From contig CAJNYU010004302.1 of NCBI GenBank assembly GCA_905331475.1, positions 62,001-126,000 on the forward strand: a stretch of DNA of 64,000 bases, written 5' to 3'. The position numbers were made by a program, and so were the translations under genes. Each line of letters starts with the position of its first letter. Within the stretch, counting starts at the first letter, position 1. This document shows, one piece after another, positions 14,016 to 25,600 of this stretch. This DNA is from Rotaria socialis. Its lineage: Eukaryota > Rotifera > Eurotatoria > Philodinida > Philodinidae. The notes below the pieces were generated by a model, which searched no databases, was not told the DNA's origin, and saw nothing but the letters and a program-made list of their open reading frames with translations.

Positions 14016-17000
14016 AATTTCTCAGTATATTTTCATATCGGATAACAAAAATTGATATGAAAGTTTCATTTTTAATATCAATTATTTTTCTGTCGACTCG
14101 GTGATATCCATCCTCCTCGGGCGAATTCAATTTCTTGTGCAACATCCCATGGAAAAAAAATCGCGAAAAATTTGATTATAATTGATAGATCGTTACAATA
14201 TGTTCTTGCCTTTAATGGGTTATAATCTATTTTTCTTTTCAATTAATTTCAATGCGTCATTACCTTTTAAACAATTATAATCCATTTTAATAGTGCTGAT
14301 CATAAATTAGTGTTTTCCAAGCTTAGCATCTTGCTATTCCCTGTCTCTATGTAGTTTAGATAACTAAACTATATATAATTATATACTTCGCAATTAAATA
14401 GGTACGAACTTTGGCTTTGATATTCTTTAGCAAAATGGTTTTTGACTGGATGGATTTTCCCATTTATTAATCTTAAGAAAATATTTCACGACAATTTAAT
14501 ATTGTTATATTTAATTTATTCAGAATGAGAAAACATTCATTATGGTTTGATTCTTTTTTTTTTAGTTTAAATCAAGCTTGATTACTGAATTAGTGACTCC
14601 TATTTACACATATGGAAAACGAGATTCAGCCAGACTCCTCACGCATGCTAACATAGTTTCGGATTTATTAAAGACCACCGAGTTCGTGAAGATGGTTGTC
14701 GGTAGCCTTGCTCCCAGATACATCAGAAGTACAGTATTATATCGCTTTCTTCCGAATTACTCCAGGGAAATTGGTCAAACGCATGAGTGCCTTGTCGATC
14801 GTCAGTCTATTAGAAAATGCGATTTTTAAATTAAAAAAAACCTAAAACTCGCAATTCATCGATTCCTTGGCATACCGTAACTGCGATTGCAATCAATTAA
14901 AGCTAAAGAGATTATAATCGGAAATTAACTGAATCTTCAATAAAGAATGTCATATTTTGGAACATTTTACGCTATCGAAACTGTATGCTTTCCTGTTTGC
15001 CCTAACTTTTAGTTAGCTTGAGGACTGCAAGTAACAATAGACCTTTGCATTTCTTTGAAATTGCTGATCTTTATTATTCCGAAGATAACATATTTTAATA
15101 AATTGTTCTGTGAATCTTTTAAAATCGATTTGCTTCTCAATCGAGTATTTGGATTTTTCGACATTTGTTTTACATAAGCGATCCATCACATTCACTGGGA
15201 TAACGAGAAACCATAATATTACTTGTGATGCTCATTTTATGGATGAATGATCTCTTGATCCGTGACAATAAAGCGCTTGGCAAGGAATTTTTTTTATTAG
15301 AAAACAATGTATTCTTTGAAATCGTTGACTTTATTTAATGGACATGACAAGAGTAAATGAAAACATTCTAAACAATTCATTGTTTGTTCTTCATTCAAGT
15401 TATAATACGTACTAAATAACATCACCGAGCATTATCAAGACGATCTTTGAAAACATTATGAAAAAATCACATCTATTTGTTAGAATAATGCAAGACCATA
15501 TATAAATGAAATCGTACATCAATATGAAATACTTAAAGAATAAAATTTCAAGACATCGTAAGCACAAAAATATACACGTTATTTCTTTATAGGTCTAAAC
15601 CTGTTGAAGTATATCCAGTTGTTCGTTTGGAAACTCTTTAAAAAAATAAGATTTAGTTTCAATGACTAAAATTAACCAACAGATTTTATTTGAATTCGAT
15701 TCATATATATTACACAAGAGTAGAAAGTGGACTTCACAGAGGATCGTTTTCTTTTTCAACACATCTGCCCATAATAATGGTATGAATTCTCTTCGCCAAA
15801 ATGAAGATTATTCAGTCAACGATTACCGAAAAGCTCATTTAAGTTATTAGAAATTCGGATGTTTATATTGATGATATTCATTTCGACGAAGAGACTGACA
15901 ATAATTTCTTCGTACATGGACATTAAATTCAACATTATGAAATTTAATTTTATCCCGTTTTAATCCAATTCCAAAAGCAAATAATATTATGTTTATCGTG
16001 TACCTAATTTTGAATGATAACTAACAAACAACACCAGAACTTGTAACAGATCAAATAGGTTATAGTAGCAGATGAATTAATTGAATAGTCTAAAAATGTT
16101 TTAAGTGATTTTCTTGTTCTCCGTAAAATTAATGGAAATGTGCATTATATACCGGTTTACCAATTTGAAATTTATTTTTAAATTAAAGAAGAATTAGGTA
16201 CACATCAGGTTGATGATCAATAATTTACTACGAATAATGTTATTTTTTCTCAATTCTTTTCCATTGTGAAATTCAACAAAAGTATTCATTTCAATTTATC
16301 GAACGATGAAGCCACTTTTACCAAAGTTGAAATACAGAAAATCATCATTTGTTGATTTATTCGATGAATATTTTATCGAAATGGGTATTAATTCTACTTC
16401 TTGATGCCTTCAATTTTCGTTGAATCATTGAGCAATTCATTATTTTCATATTTGTAATTCATATGATATTTCGATAATAAAATCCGGGGAAAAGCAGTGA
16501 AAATGAAACACAGGGATGATTTTGTAGATTATCCAAAACATTGCTCTATTGTGAAATAAAAAGAAATTAGATCTGGTTTCTAAGAGATGAAAAACTTTTT
16601 TTTCTAGATGAGATACGTCTTGTCGGCTCATTCAAAATTTTGTCTACCGAACCGTCTTCTCTGGTTTTCACTATCTTGTTTTTCTGACATCATGATATCT
16701 ATTTGAAATGAACATAGTATGCCTCAAGCGACATCTGACTTGTGATAAAAGAGGGGTTAATACGAAGAGATACTCGTTCATTTTTTTTCTCTCTTACTAT
16801 ATAATATACTTTTTTTTTGTAAAACACAAGTACATGTTAAAAAAAATCGACAAGTGATCAGTCAGTCTATCGCAGCAGGGTCATTCGTCGTCGAGTATGC
16901 ATTTTGATTGTTCTGTTCTTTTTTGGATTGAATAGCTCATTGATAAATTGGCCTTGTAACGCTTAAGAATGCACGCCAAAAGAACAGCTCATTTTTCAGA

Positions 17001-17348
17001 GTTAGAAGATATTTAGCCACATTGACTGTGCATAAAATAAATATGACAATCTCGTTTATTACTGTTACAATCATGTTTCGACTACATGATCATGATTAAG
17101 TTACTACATATAGTGATAACAGAAATGAAACGATCTCATGGAAGTGGTGCTTATAACTAGATAGTGATTTAGAAGAGTAAAACTGGCAGATGAATGTTTT
17201 TAATGAAGTATCAGGAGTAGAAGCTTCGTTTTCAGACTTGAATCTTGCACTTGGACAAGTTTAGGTTGAATTCAGCTATGATAGCCCATGAACAACAGAA
17301 TAGTTCGAAGGAAATATTTTTCTTTCTGCTTTAGAACTTCCTATAGCC

Positions 17349-18242
17349 ATGAACGACTCTACGGTTTTGTGCATCGAAGTACTTCCCAACGAAGTATGGC
17401 TCACACTATTTTCTTACATTCATATTGGCGACATTACGCGTGCTTTTTTCCGACTCAACACTCGTCTGACTGGTCTTGTCTATTCGCTGCTTGAAACCGT
17501 TCATCATTATGAAATGAACGAGCCTTACTATGGCCATCGTATGATTCGTCACACTCATGCAACTCACGTCAGTATTCGTGATGGTCGTTCGTTTTTTTAC
17601 CACCGTATCAATGCACAACATCTCGTTTGGCTTTCTCTCGATCGACCATCTCAAAAACATTTACAATTTCTCCAATCAACATATTTACCACGTCTCAAAC
17701 ATTTGCACTTGAACGGAATTGGTACGATCAACAATGATGTAGCTCAATTGTATTACACTATCTTCAGTTCAAATCGTGCCAATACTAGATCACTTATTTC
17801 ATGCTCATTACCTTCGATTTCTTCATTCAATTGGAATTATTTCAATCAGCAAGGATCGGGAATAAACAATACACTTCGTTCGTTGACACTCATTGACGAC
17901 TATCACCTTCAGTCATACAAACTCTTTCGAGCTGTACCAAATCTAACTCATCTGACTATCAAACGAGCTGCGGCTCAGAACGAATCGTTCATTGATATTA
18001 CTCGAAAATTTGGCATTCGACGTAAACATGTCTTAATACATCCTGAGGATGGTAATAAAATGAAGAAAGTGAAATGTTGCCTCATTCCGAAGATGTTTAT
18101 CGGCTGGTTACCTTGTCTTCGTCGATTGAAATTCGAATTCGAATTAGATCATGACATGTGGATGTTTCGAAGTACAATTGTTGTTCGAATTAGCTGGAAA
18201 CGAAACTCTTCTTATTTAGCCAAAATCTATCGTCTTGTTTGA
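17349..18242 (+). CDS. F-box protein, intact single exon
   Basis: 297 residues. An F-box-like start (VLPNEVWLTLFSYIHIGD, residues about 11-28, then RAFFRLNTRLTGLV) is followed by irregular leucine-rich segments (LVWLSLDRP, LKHLHLNGIG, LTHLTIKRA, LRRLKFEFEL). F-box proteins join Skp1 through the F-box and present substrates to an SCF ubiquitin ligase through the repeats; the substrate here is unknown. The ATG at 17349 directly precedes the F-box. There are no introns and the frame is open. A polyadenylation signal pair lies about 25 bases after the stop. It is the only full-length member of the five F-box loci in this window. Confidence 0.75.
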   Translation: MNDSTVLCIEVLPNEVWLTLFSYIHIGDITRAFFRLNTRLTGLVYSLLETVHHYEMNEPYYGHRMIRHTHATHVSIRDGRSFFYHRINAQHLVWLSLDRPSQKHLQFLQSTYLPRLKHLHLNGIGTINNDVAQLYYTIFSSNRANTRSLISCSLPSISSFNWNYFNQQGSGINNTLRSLTLIDDYHLQSYKLFRAVPNLTHLTIKRAAAQNESFIDITRKFGIRRKHVLIHPEDGNKMKKVKCCLIPKMFIGWLPCLRRLKFEFELDHDMWMFRSTIVVRISWKRNSSYLAKIYRLV

Positions 18243-18265
18243 AATTATATTTTTTGATTGTTTGA

Positions 18266-18275
18266 AATAAATAAA
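18266..18275 (+). promoter_or_regulatory. Poly(A) signal, overlapping AATAAA pair
   Basis: AATAAATAAA 24 bases after the stop of the F-box gene at 17349-18242. Confidence 0.55.
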
Positions 18276-18545
18276 AACATGAAATGACGTTTACTTTTTT
18301 TTTCATTTGCGTCTGTACAGTTGCTGCACACATTTCATGTATTACTCTGACTAACGTAGTTCATGCATAAACTGCTTGAACATAAATACCAGTTTCGATT
18401 CTATGTAATAAAAGCAAAAACAAAGAAGAGATATTTATTATTAATTATTTTAATAAAAAGATATAAACTTCATTCGTTCTCAATGTTTGATTTCTTAGAA
18501 ATTTCTACATATTAAAATGTGAGAATTTTTTCTTTTACGAGAAAT

Positions 18546-19041
18546 TTAAAATCTACCTTGATTAAGATCACCAGTCGACAATTCTTCTTCATAGTCAAAC
18601 TTTTCAAGCATATCTTTATCAAATGTCAATATTAGTTCATCCAATTGATTTTGAACAAGTAAAGATAAATTACTAATTAAAGTTTCGGATAGAAAACATC
18701 GAGTAAGAATAAATGTTTTAAGATTAGAAATCCATTTAGATATCAAACTAAAAAAAATTGTTTTTCCTCCATCAATATGAATTCGTTGTATACAAGCAGT
18801 AAGATTTGAATTAGAAATTATTGGTAATAATAATGACTAATATTTTTTTCAAAGATGGACCTGTTTCACCAATAAGAATTCCACTTTTATTTCTATTGTA
18901 ATTTGTCGAAAATTTTACACAAATAAGAGAATTAAACCGTTTATTTAATGATCAAAACAATTCTATCATTTCGAACCGTGTTAAATTTGATAATATAATA
19001 AAAAGAATTTCATTCGTCAAACGTTCTAGTGTATTTATCAT
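18546..19041 (-). pseudogene. F-box gene copy, broken
   Basis: On the minus strand an ATG at 19041 opens an F-box-like stretch (LERLTNEILFIILSNLTRFE, then SLNKRFNSLI). Codon 30 is TGA (18952-18954) where a tryptophan-type residue is expected. Near 18840 the frame must shift to pick up the rest (TACIQRIHIDGGK, LKTFILTRCFLSE, QLDELILTFDKDM), which then stays open to about 18546. The amino acid pattern matches the F-box/leucine-rich family nearby. One stop and one frameshift make it a pseudogene. A splice site could hide the shift, but not the TGA. Confidence 0.65.
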
Positions 19042-19599
19042 CTTGTCTAAATAAATAAGTTCCTATTTACGAATGCAAATTATTTAAAAAAATAAGTTTT
19101 CAAATAGACTAGTAACGTTATTTTTTATTAACAGTAAAAATATATCCAAAAAGTGATCCCACGACGCTAAATGTTGAAATGTGTGGGAGGAGTTTCAACT
19201 TTTCTAACCAAAACCTGTGTTTTGAGGAAATAAAAAAAAGAAAAATACGTGAATCTTTTGGAAACCGTGATAGACGAGCTCAAACTCACTCCCGATAGAT
19301 CTATTTAACTCTTGCCATTTTGTCAGAAGTCACAAGAGAGTCTTTTAAGACTCTCCAAAACATTATTCAGTCCAGTCGGATGGGAATCGTTAAGGTATCA
19401 AGATGTAGATCTCTTGAAAAAAACAACTATGTACAAAGTTATTCCTATTCGGCAGCTATTAGTTAATCATTGTAATTTAAAATATGCGGATAGTGGTGAA
19501 CTGAAATAATTAAAATTTTTTGTTGGTAAGTAAGAAGTGTCTTAGCCCGAACACTATCAGACTGTAAATTTTTATTCTTGACATTATTTTTGATAACCG
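19042..19599. other. Intergenic, nothing recognised
   Basis: AT-rich spacer between the F-box pseudogene and the hAT relic. A 65-codon ORF at 19312-19509 has no recognisable motif. It may be the eroded 5' part of the transposon, but nothing in it shows this. Confidence 0.4.
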
Positions 19600-20230
19600 A
19601 ATAGTTATCTTTAGAAATTTCTTTCCGAAGATCCAAAAGAGATGTTAATCAAGAATTTGATTCTATTTCTTTTTTAATATTTTCAGGTGAACGTATTAAA
19701 TCTGTCTGGATTCTTCAAGAACAACATTATATGAGTACAGTACTTCATCATCGTCAAGCAATATAGCTGCTACTGATCCTAAAGGAGTAGCTACGAATCC
19801 ATTAATTATGATTGATAAATCAAAACCAGCTTGAACACCGACAAGTGAATTAGAGAATCACATGTCATTAGATATACACCTTCGTGAAAATGATGATGTA
19901 CTATTGTTTTTGGAAAGAAAATACTGAATTATTTCCAATATTGTCATCGATGGTACATAAAATGTTTTTGCAATACCAGCTTCAAACACATCATCGAAAA
20001 ATACTGTTACAGATCGACAAACTAGTTTGAGCGGGAAAAATGTTAATGAATTGCTGTTTCTTCAAAAAAGTCTTCTTTTTTTTACAACAAATAGATGAAG
20101 ATACATCAAGTAAAAAGAAAAATATCGACAATTAATGATGAACAAAATACTGACAGTGATTATTCTTCGAATGATATTGACAATCTCATATTGAATCAGA
20201 TGAACCATTATTTGAACAATAGATTTATTA
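19600..20230 (+). pseudogene. hAT-family transposase relic (C-terminal part)
   Basis: Reading across frames gives the C-terminal hAT dimerisation-region pattern in order: SELENHMSLDI, LRENDDVLLF, ENTELFPILSSMVHKMF, AIPASNTSSK and NVNELLFLQK. The FP-LS...IPAS..SE block is the family hallmark. At least two frameshifts and several stops interrupt it. The 5' part is not recognisable and I found no terminal inverted repeats, so this is an old dead fragment. It lies between two broken F-box copies. Confidence 0.65.
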
Positions 20231-20322
20231 TGTTAATCAGATTTTTATATATATAAATTAAACATTAATTTTTGAATAAAATTTAATATTTATATAAATA
20301 TATATAAATAATATATTCCTTT

Positions 20323-20372
20323 AGACCCGAACCCGTGTCTAGACGGGAACCCAGACCCGGTCGGGTTCGGGT
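20323..20372. repeat. GC-rich hairpin with CCCGAA arms
   Basis: AGACCCGAACCCG on the left and CGGGTTCGGGT on the right, about 25 bases apart, with an internal TAGACGGG/CCCAGACCCGG segment. It is strikingly GC-rich for this region. A single ACCCACACCC arm follows at 20389-20399. Confidence 0.65.
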
Positions 20373-20694
20373 ACGTTTGCAGGGCTATAACCCACACCCA
20401 ATCTGAAATGATTTCTTTTTCATTCAGTTGACATTTTTTCGTGATAAAATATCTTATGTTGGTCGTTAGTAAAATAAAAAAAAGTGGAGAAAAGAGGCGA
20501 CTGACGCACATGAATGAAAAATAAAGTAGTATCATATGCATTTATGCAGGAAAAAAAACATTTTTCTTTTTTTTTACTCCTACTATCAGTGTATTTGATG
20601 AGGCAAAGGTGACTAGTAGAGTGAAGAATAAGATGACTATTCATTAGCATATTTCTCTCTCTTGTGATTGCACACACATATTGAAATATATTTC

Positions 20695-21226
20695 ATGGCC
20701 GGTGTCGCGAAACTTTTTGACGGACATATTCTTCATAAATCAAATCAAGAAGTTCATCTTAATGATGAAAAATATAGAGGAAAAATAATTGGAATTTATT
20801 TTAGTGCTCATTGGTATGTTTAAACTTTTCGTTTATGTAATACAAATAGATTTTTCTTTTCTTAGGTGTCCACCATGCCGTGGTTTTACTCCGATATTAA
20901 TTGATTTTTATAAAAAACATAATGAAGATAAAAATTTTGAAATTATTTTCGTTAGTTCAGACAATGATGAAGAATCGTTTAATGATTATTATAAAGACAT
21001 GCCTTGGTGGAAATTGGATTATAGAGAAAGAGGCAAACGGAATGAATTAGCAAATGCATTTAAGATTTCTGGAATACCAGCTTTGATTTTATTAGATGGT
21101 GACTCTGGTAAAATTATTTGCAATAATGGAAGAGAACAAATTCAATTTCAAGATAAGAACGGAGAACACTTTCCATGGAAAGGTGAAACACATGCAAAGG
21201 CACATAAGTCATGTATTTTACTTTAA
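20695..21226 (+). CDS. Thioredoxin-like (nucleoredoxin/tryparedoxin type) with CaaX end
   Basis: Two exons, 20695-20813 and 20866-21226, joined across a 52-base GT-AG intron that splits the active-site tryptophan codon; 159 residues. The redox motif is WCPPC, the form seen in nucleoredoxins and tryparedoxins, followed by RGFTP, FVSSDNDEESF, the cis-proline segment GIPALILLD and a C-terminal FPWKGE. These proteins reduce disulfides through the two active-site cysteines. The last four residues are CILL, a CaaX box with Leu, which predicts geranylgeranylation and membrane attachment; this is inference. The ATG at 20695 is the first in frame and gives the usual family N-terminus. The sequence suggests no operon partner. 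Confidence 0.85.
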
Positions 21227-21315
21227 ATACTTTTTTTTCTTTCAAAATAAGTATGATGAGAAGCACTATGATGTTTACTTCTTGAATGTACATGACGGTA
21301 TTTCGAATGATCTGA

Positions 21316-21369
21316 AGGGGGGTGTGTGGTATGGGTGTTTATCTTAAATATATCCACACTCACACCCAG
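21316..21369. repeat. TGTGGG-type hairpin, copy 1
   Basis: Left arm GGGGTGTGTGGTATGGGTGT, right arm CCACACTCACACCC, with about 14 bases between. It lies about 90 bases after the thioredoxin-like gene. Confidence 0.6.
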
Positions 21370-21761
21370 CATATAACCGACTTCATTTGAAATACATTCT
21401 ATCAGAATAAGTGAACATATGACACCAATCGGTTGCCAGAAAAAGATTCTTCTGAAAGTCAGAGACAAAAAAAATTCCAAAAGTTCTTGTGGACACATAC
21501 GAGAATTTCAAGAAAATCCTTTTCATTGGAATACCGAAAAAGAGATACAGCTATCGTTGCAAAATATTCTTTTTCTGATTTTCAAAAGACTTTTTGATGA
21601 AAATCGATCAAAGATTGTGTGTTGGTTTGTGTGAGATACAAACTGTTTGAGATAATGTCTCTTTTCGACTGACTTAGCAAAGTCACGTGTGCTTTCTATA
21701 AATCGGGATCATTTTTGGCCATCTTATCCAACCAATTGTAAAAGAGTCCGTGCCAATTTCT

Positions 21762-21854
21762 GGAGGGTGTGGGTGTGGTTTGAGTATCTGTCCTTAGGTT
21801 TACCACACTCACATCGATACAACCACAGCCAGAACCACACACCCACACCCTCAA
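21762..21854. repeat. TGTGGG-type hairpin, copy 2 (best preserved arms)
   Basis: GGAGGGTGTGGGTGTGGTT at the left is answered by AACCACACACCCACACCCTC at the right, about 50 bases apart, with a weaker inner CCACACTCAC. It sits directly at the 3' end of the broken F-box copy. Confidence 0.75.
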
Positions 21855-21855
21855 G

Positions 21856-23087
21856 TTATTTATATTTTCGTTCTATCCAAAATGAAATATGATTCTCTGA
21901 TACAAATCGGTGAATATCAACAACACATGGAGGTTCAGTCATTGTTATTATTTCATCATCCGTCTTCATGTCAGTCACTTCGTTCTCTTTCTCGGTAAAA
22001 TCAAAACGTAAACATTTAAGTTGATTTTCATTAATATGAGTAAAAATGAAATCGATCCATTTGTGAACATTGGACCATGCTGACGAAATTTGTTTGCATT
22101 TAATGAAACGTAAATATTGCAATTGAGGAAAACGGTGTGTGTCAATAACGAAAGAAAGAAATGGTACCAGGATTTCTTCGTTTAGGTTTATGTTGATGAT
22201 GGACGAGCAATCTACATAGAGTCGATCAAGATTTCGAAGGAAACTATCGAGATATTGATAGTGTATTCAAGTTGAGAATGCTGATTTGCAGATAGACGAG
22301 AGAACGATGAGGAACATCGGCATTAACGATTGTATATTCGTATTTGAGTTCGAAATCATTTTCAAGCGGTGGACTTTGTAGTTTATAACTGACGAGATTA
22401 ACCGAACATCGAGATAACCAATCAAACAAAGCTCTTGAATGATGAGTTTGATTAGAACAAGTATGCCAAGTAAATGTACGCATTGATGATCCACCAGCTA
22501 TAGCAAATAATAGTGTGTCTCTCGAATATTCGCTTATCGATATCAATTGGAAAGCAACGAAAGAAACCAATTGAGGAAATATTGGTTGTAGCTGCTTGTT
22601 ATGTATATGTCATCAAGATACGGAAGATATTTTTAGGTGCGTTATTAAATGATTTTCCTTGCCTTGCAAAATGACCCCGGACGATTGATTTTGCTACTTC
22701 GTCTGCAAACATATCCATTTGAGAACATCGATCTCGATTACCTAATTTAAGAACAGTAAGACCAAGACGCCATTCAATCATAGTTGGTACTTTATGACAA
22801 AGAAATCGGCAAACTGATAATGAACAATAACGTAAGTCCAATTGTTTGTAAAGTTCACAAAATTCTGACAACAACGAATTAATACGAGCATTAAGATGCG
22901 AGAAACTGTATATGACATCTGCAGCTGTTAACGAATCCCAAACATGAAGGATAAGTTCGTTTGACATGTCTTCAATCTGTGCATAAGCTTTTAATGGACG
23001 AACGAATGACCTTATGAACGGAGAAAATTTTACTTTCCTATCCAACCGATATAAATAAAACCATGTCAATGAACTGTGACCGTTCAT
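21856..23087 (-). pseudogene. F-box/leucine-rich gene, broken into three frames
   Basis: Minus strand. 22599-23087 carries the F-box (IEDMSNELILHVWDSL, then VIYSFSHLNARINSLL) and downstream helices. The family sequence then continues in another frame (QLQPIFPQLVSFVAFQL) through 22244-22570. It continues again after a second shift near 22255 (LDSFLRNLDRLYVDC) to a stop at 21856. Neither break has convincing GT-AG signals, so I read two frameshifts. Residues before IEDMSN look like 5' UTR or intron, because a TTATGCACAG acceptor-like site directly precedes them. Sequencing error or an unrecognised intron could rescue it. Confidence 0.6.
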
Positions 23088-23227
23088 AAATAGTGATCGG
23101 CGGAGTCACATTTTTCAATTTCGACTCCGAAAAAATCTGAAATTTTTTCTTACCTTAGCGACACAAGATTAATATCAAATGTTCGGTATATTGAAAAGAT
23201 AAATAGGTACTGTTATTTTCTTCACCG

Positions 23228-23243
23228 ACACACCCACACCCAA
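23228..23243. repeat. Single TGTGGG-type arm
   Basis: ACACACCCACACCCAA between the broken F-box gene and the Trk gene. No matching left arm was found within 100 bases, so it may be half of a decayed hairpin. Confidence 0.4.
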
Positions 23244-23386
23244 CTGAAGCCCTTGGTCGCAATAAGTTATATGTTTTTAACGGAATATCAAACACCAATT
23301 CTAGGTTACAAAAAGGATTAAGACAGTTTATTTAGAATTGCTAAAAAAAAGCAATATACATATAAAGTCATTGAAATGAATAATAT

Positions 23387-25600
23387 TTAAAAGGTTGTAA
23401 TTGCTTCATCTTGTCTTATTGTTAGTAGAATATTTCGATAAAATTGTGTTCGTTGATATTCATTCATAACCTCTTCACGTCGTCGATCAAGTAAGTCATC
23501 AGCACTATGTTCAATAACTTCTTGATCTTTCATTGATGCAAGTAGACCGCGATGTCGACCCATTAACATCGTTGCAACAATTATCGTTTTACTTGCTGGT
23601 GAAAGAACAGTAGAAAAACTTGATGCTACATTCGGATATCCAAGTGAAAGTCCAACAGTTCCAAATGCTGATATAATTTCAAAGATTACTTTAAATATTG
23701 TTATATTTGGATCGATAGGGGCCATTTTATGATATTCAATAGCACATATAAGAAATATAAAAAAGAATAACCAAGTACGAGTTAAAATAACAAAACTAAC
23801 TATGTGCTGTATTATAGATCGGACAAAATAAATAAGAAATAAACGACCACGCAAATATTGCAAACGCCGAGATTTATAGTTATTATCATCGTCTTGCAGT
23901 TTCTTAGTGAATTCTTCTCGAGCAAGATTTTTAGTAACATAACTTTGTCGACGTAGAAAATGTTTCACATGTTGCACAGGTAAAACACCAGTTGGCGGTA
24001 GTGATTGAATCGATTCTAATTTGTTATTACGTAGTGATAAACCTAAATTACTATTCCCGTTCACTATAGAATTTGTTTCAGCATTAGCTTCCTCTTTTGC
24101 TTGTAATGCCAACCAAGATAATTCAAATGGGGATTCATCAAGAGCACATAGCATTTGTGGTTTAGTTGCCATTAATAACAAATAGACCAATAACGTACCA
24201 GATGCTAATAAATTGAGGTCAATTGTTTGAAAGCCAGCAAAACGTGTATTTACTGTTTGAAAAATAAATATGAGAACACGTGTACCAGGAGAATAAACAG
24301 CGAATGCGGCACTCTTTAGATCTAGTATAAGCGAAATGCTAACTCCTAAAATATATAATAGCATTGTTACAAGCAAGTAAATACGTGTTTGTACAGAAGG
24401 AAAAAGTAAAGTAGATAAACGATGATTATTCATAAGAATATAATCAAATATAACTTTATGATGCCATGGAGATAGACGGCGTGCCAATAAAACAACATTA
24501 CGTAATATGAACGGAAAAAATGACGTCCCACTCATGACTACCTAGAAAGCGAGCATTTGTTTTCGAAAATTTTTCTTATAAAAATAAAATCGTAAGCAAT
24601 TATTTACCATCATAACAAATAGATTGAGATAGACATCATAAACAAAACGTGAAAGACCATCCGAAAAAGGGCTTAATCCATTTTGATTAAAACCTGTTAT
24701 AGTAAAAATAAATGAAATATACCATGGATTAACAGTAGAATTTCCTTGTAATAATTGTTCAGGTGTATAACATGCTTGTAGCCAACTGCCGATAGCGATG
24801 AATCCTATTGAATAAATCGCAAAACAAGTACTGAGAATGAGAATAATACATGTTATATAAGCACGGAAACGAAGCTGTGCTGCAGTAGGCAATGCTTTGA
24901 GTCGTTGTCGCATATGTTCTGGAAAATTTGGCTCACGCTGAATATTAAATGTACGTAGTTCATTGTTAGCTCCATCTTCTAAAACACCATGATCATCATC
25001 AACCGTTATTCCTTCGACGTTTCTATGTGTTTGAGTTTTAACAACTAATGCTGGCAATGTACTAATTGTAACACCTGATATAAATGTAAATAACATAAGA
25101 ACAATCTGAGATGCATGTGAAAGTTTCGCAAAATCTAATGATGTTAAACCACAACTATAAACGCATGAACTACTAACAAACCAAGCATCTATATAGGCTA
25201 CGTCCATTTGGAGATTGCGTGAAGATGAATGATTTTCAATAAGCCAAACGATTAAACCACATACTAATCCACTGATAATAAAAAAACTTACATGAATATA
25301 AAAATAATAAGTCATCCGCCAACTATGTCGTCTTTTCTCCGGAACTGCCGATGGTTGCGCATCATTGGTCGTTGGCTCCTCTGGTATAATATCAACGACT
25401 GTTGATACTTGTTGTGGATGAACTTCTAGCAGTGATTGTCGTCGAGATAATATGTCAGAAACATGACAATCGGGTATTGAATCTGAATGAAAACTAACAT
25501 TATCAAAGGCAGCAACATTGAATCTGCCAACTGTCGTTGCTGCTACGAAATGTTGCGTTGCCTGTCTTTCGTGTTGAGCGTCACGAGTTGACCACAACAT
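23387..25600 (-). CDS. Trk/HKT-type potassium transporter
   Basis: Two exons, 25600-24608 and 24541-23387, joined across a 66-base GT-AG intron; 715 residues. It has the four pore loops of the Trk/Ktr/HKT superfamily, each with its filter glycine: SCGLTS (Gly151), NQNGLSPF (Gly308), TRFAGFQ (Gly434) and FGTVGLSLGYP (Gly295 of the second-exon part, about 628 overall). Four glycines indicate K+ rather than Na+ selectivity in HKT proteins. MLMGRHRGL after the last pore resembles the conserved fungal TRK tail. Hydrophobic helices flank each loop, and hydrophilic loops lie at about 190-240 and 470-550. The first 95 residues are polar and cytosolic. Animals generally lack this family, so horizontal origin (fungal-like donor) is a fair inference. 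The intron shows it is settled in a eukaryotic genome. Confidence 0.85.

Larger units (their letters stand above)
11553..17348. other. Gene-poor intergenic region
   Basis: No convincing gene in about 5.8 kb. It is very AT-rich. ORFs of 60-83 codons (for example 14578-14829, 15013-15195, 15662-15850, 16446-16631) have no domain, splice context or coding bias that I recognise. It contains two CGAACC hairpins (12605-12642, 13575-13609) and a tRNA-like relic near 13950. Around 15880-16420 some short stretches read like decayed coding sequence (many stops), but I could not assign them. Confidence 0.6.
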
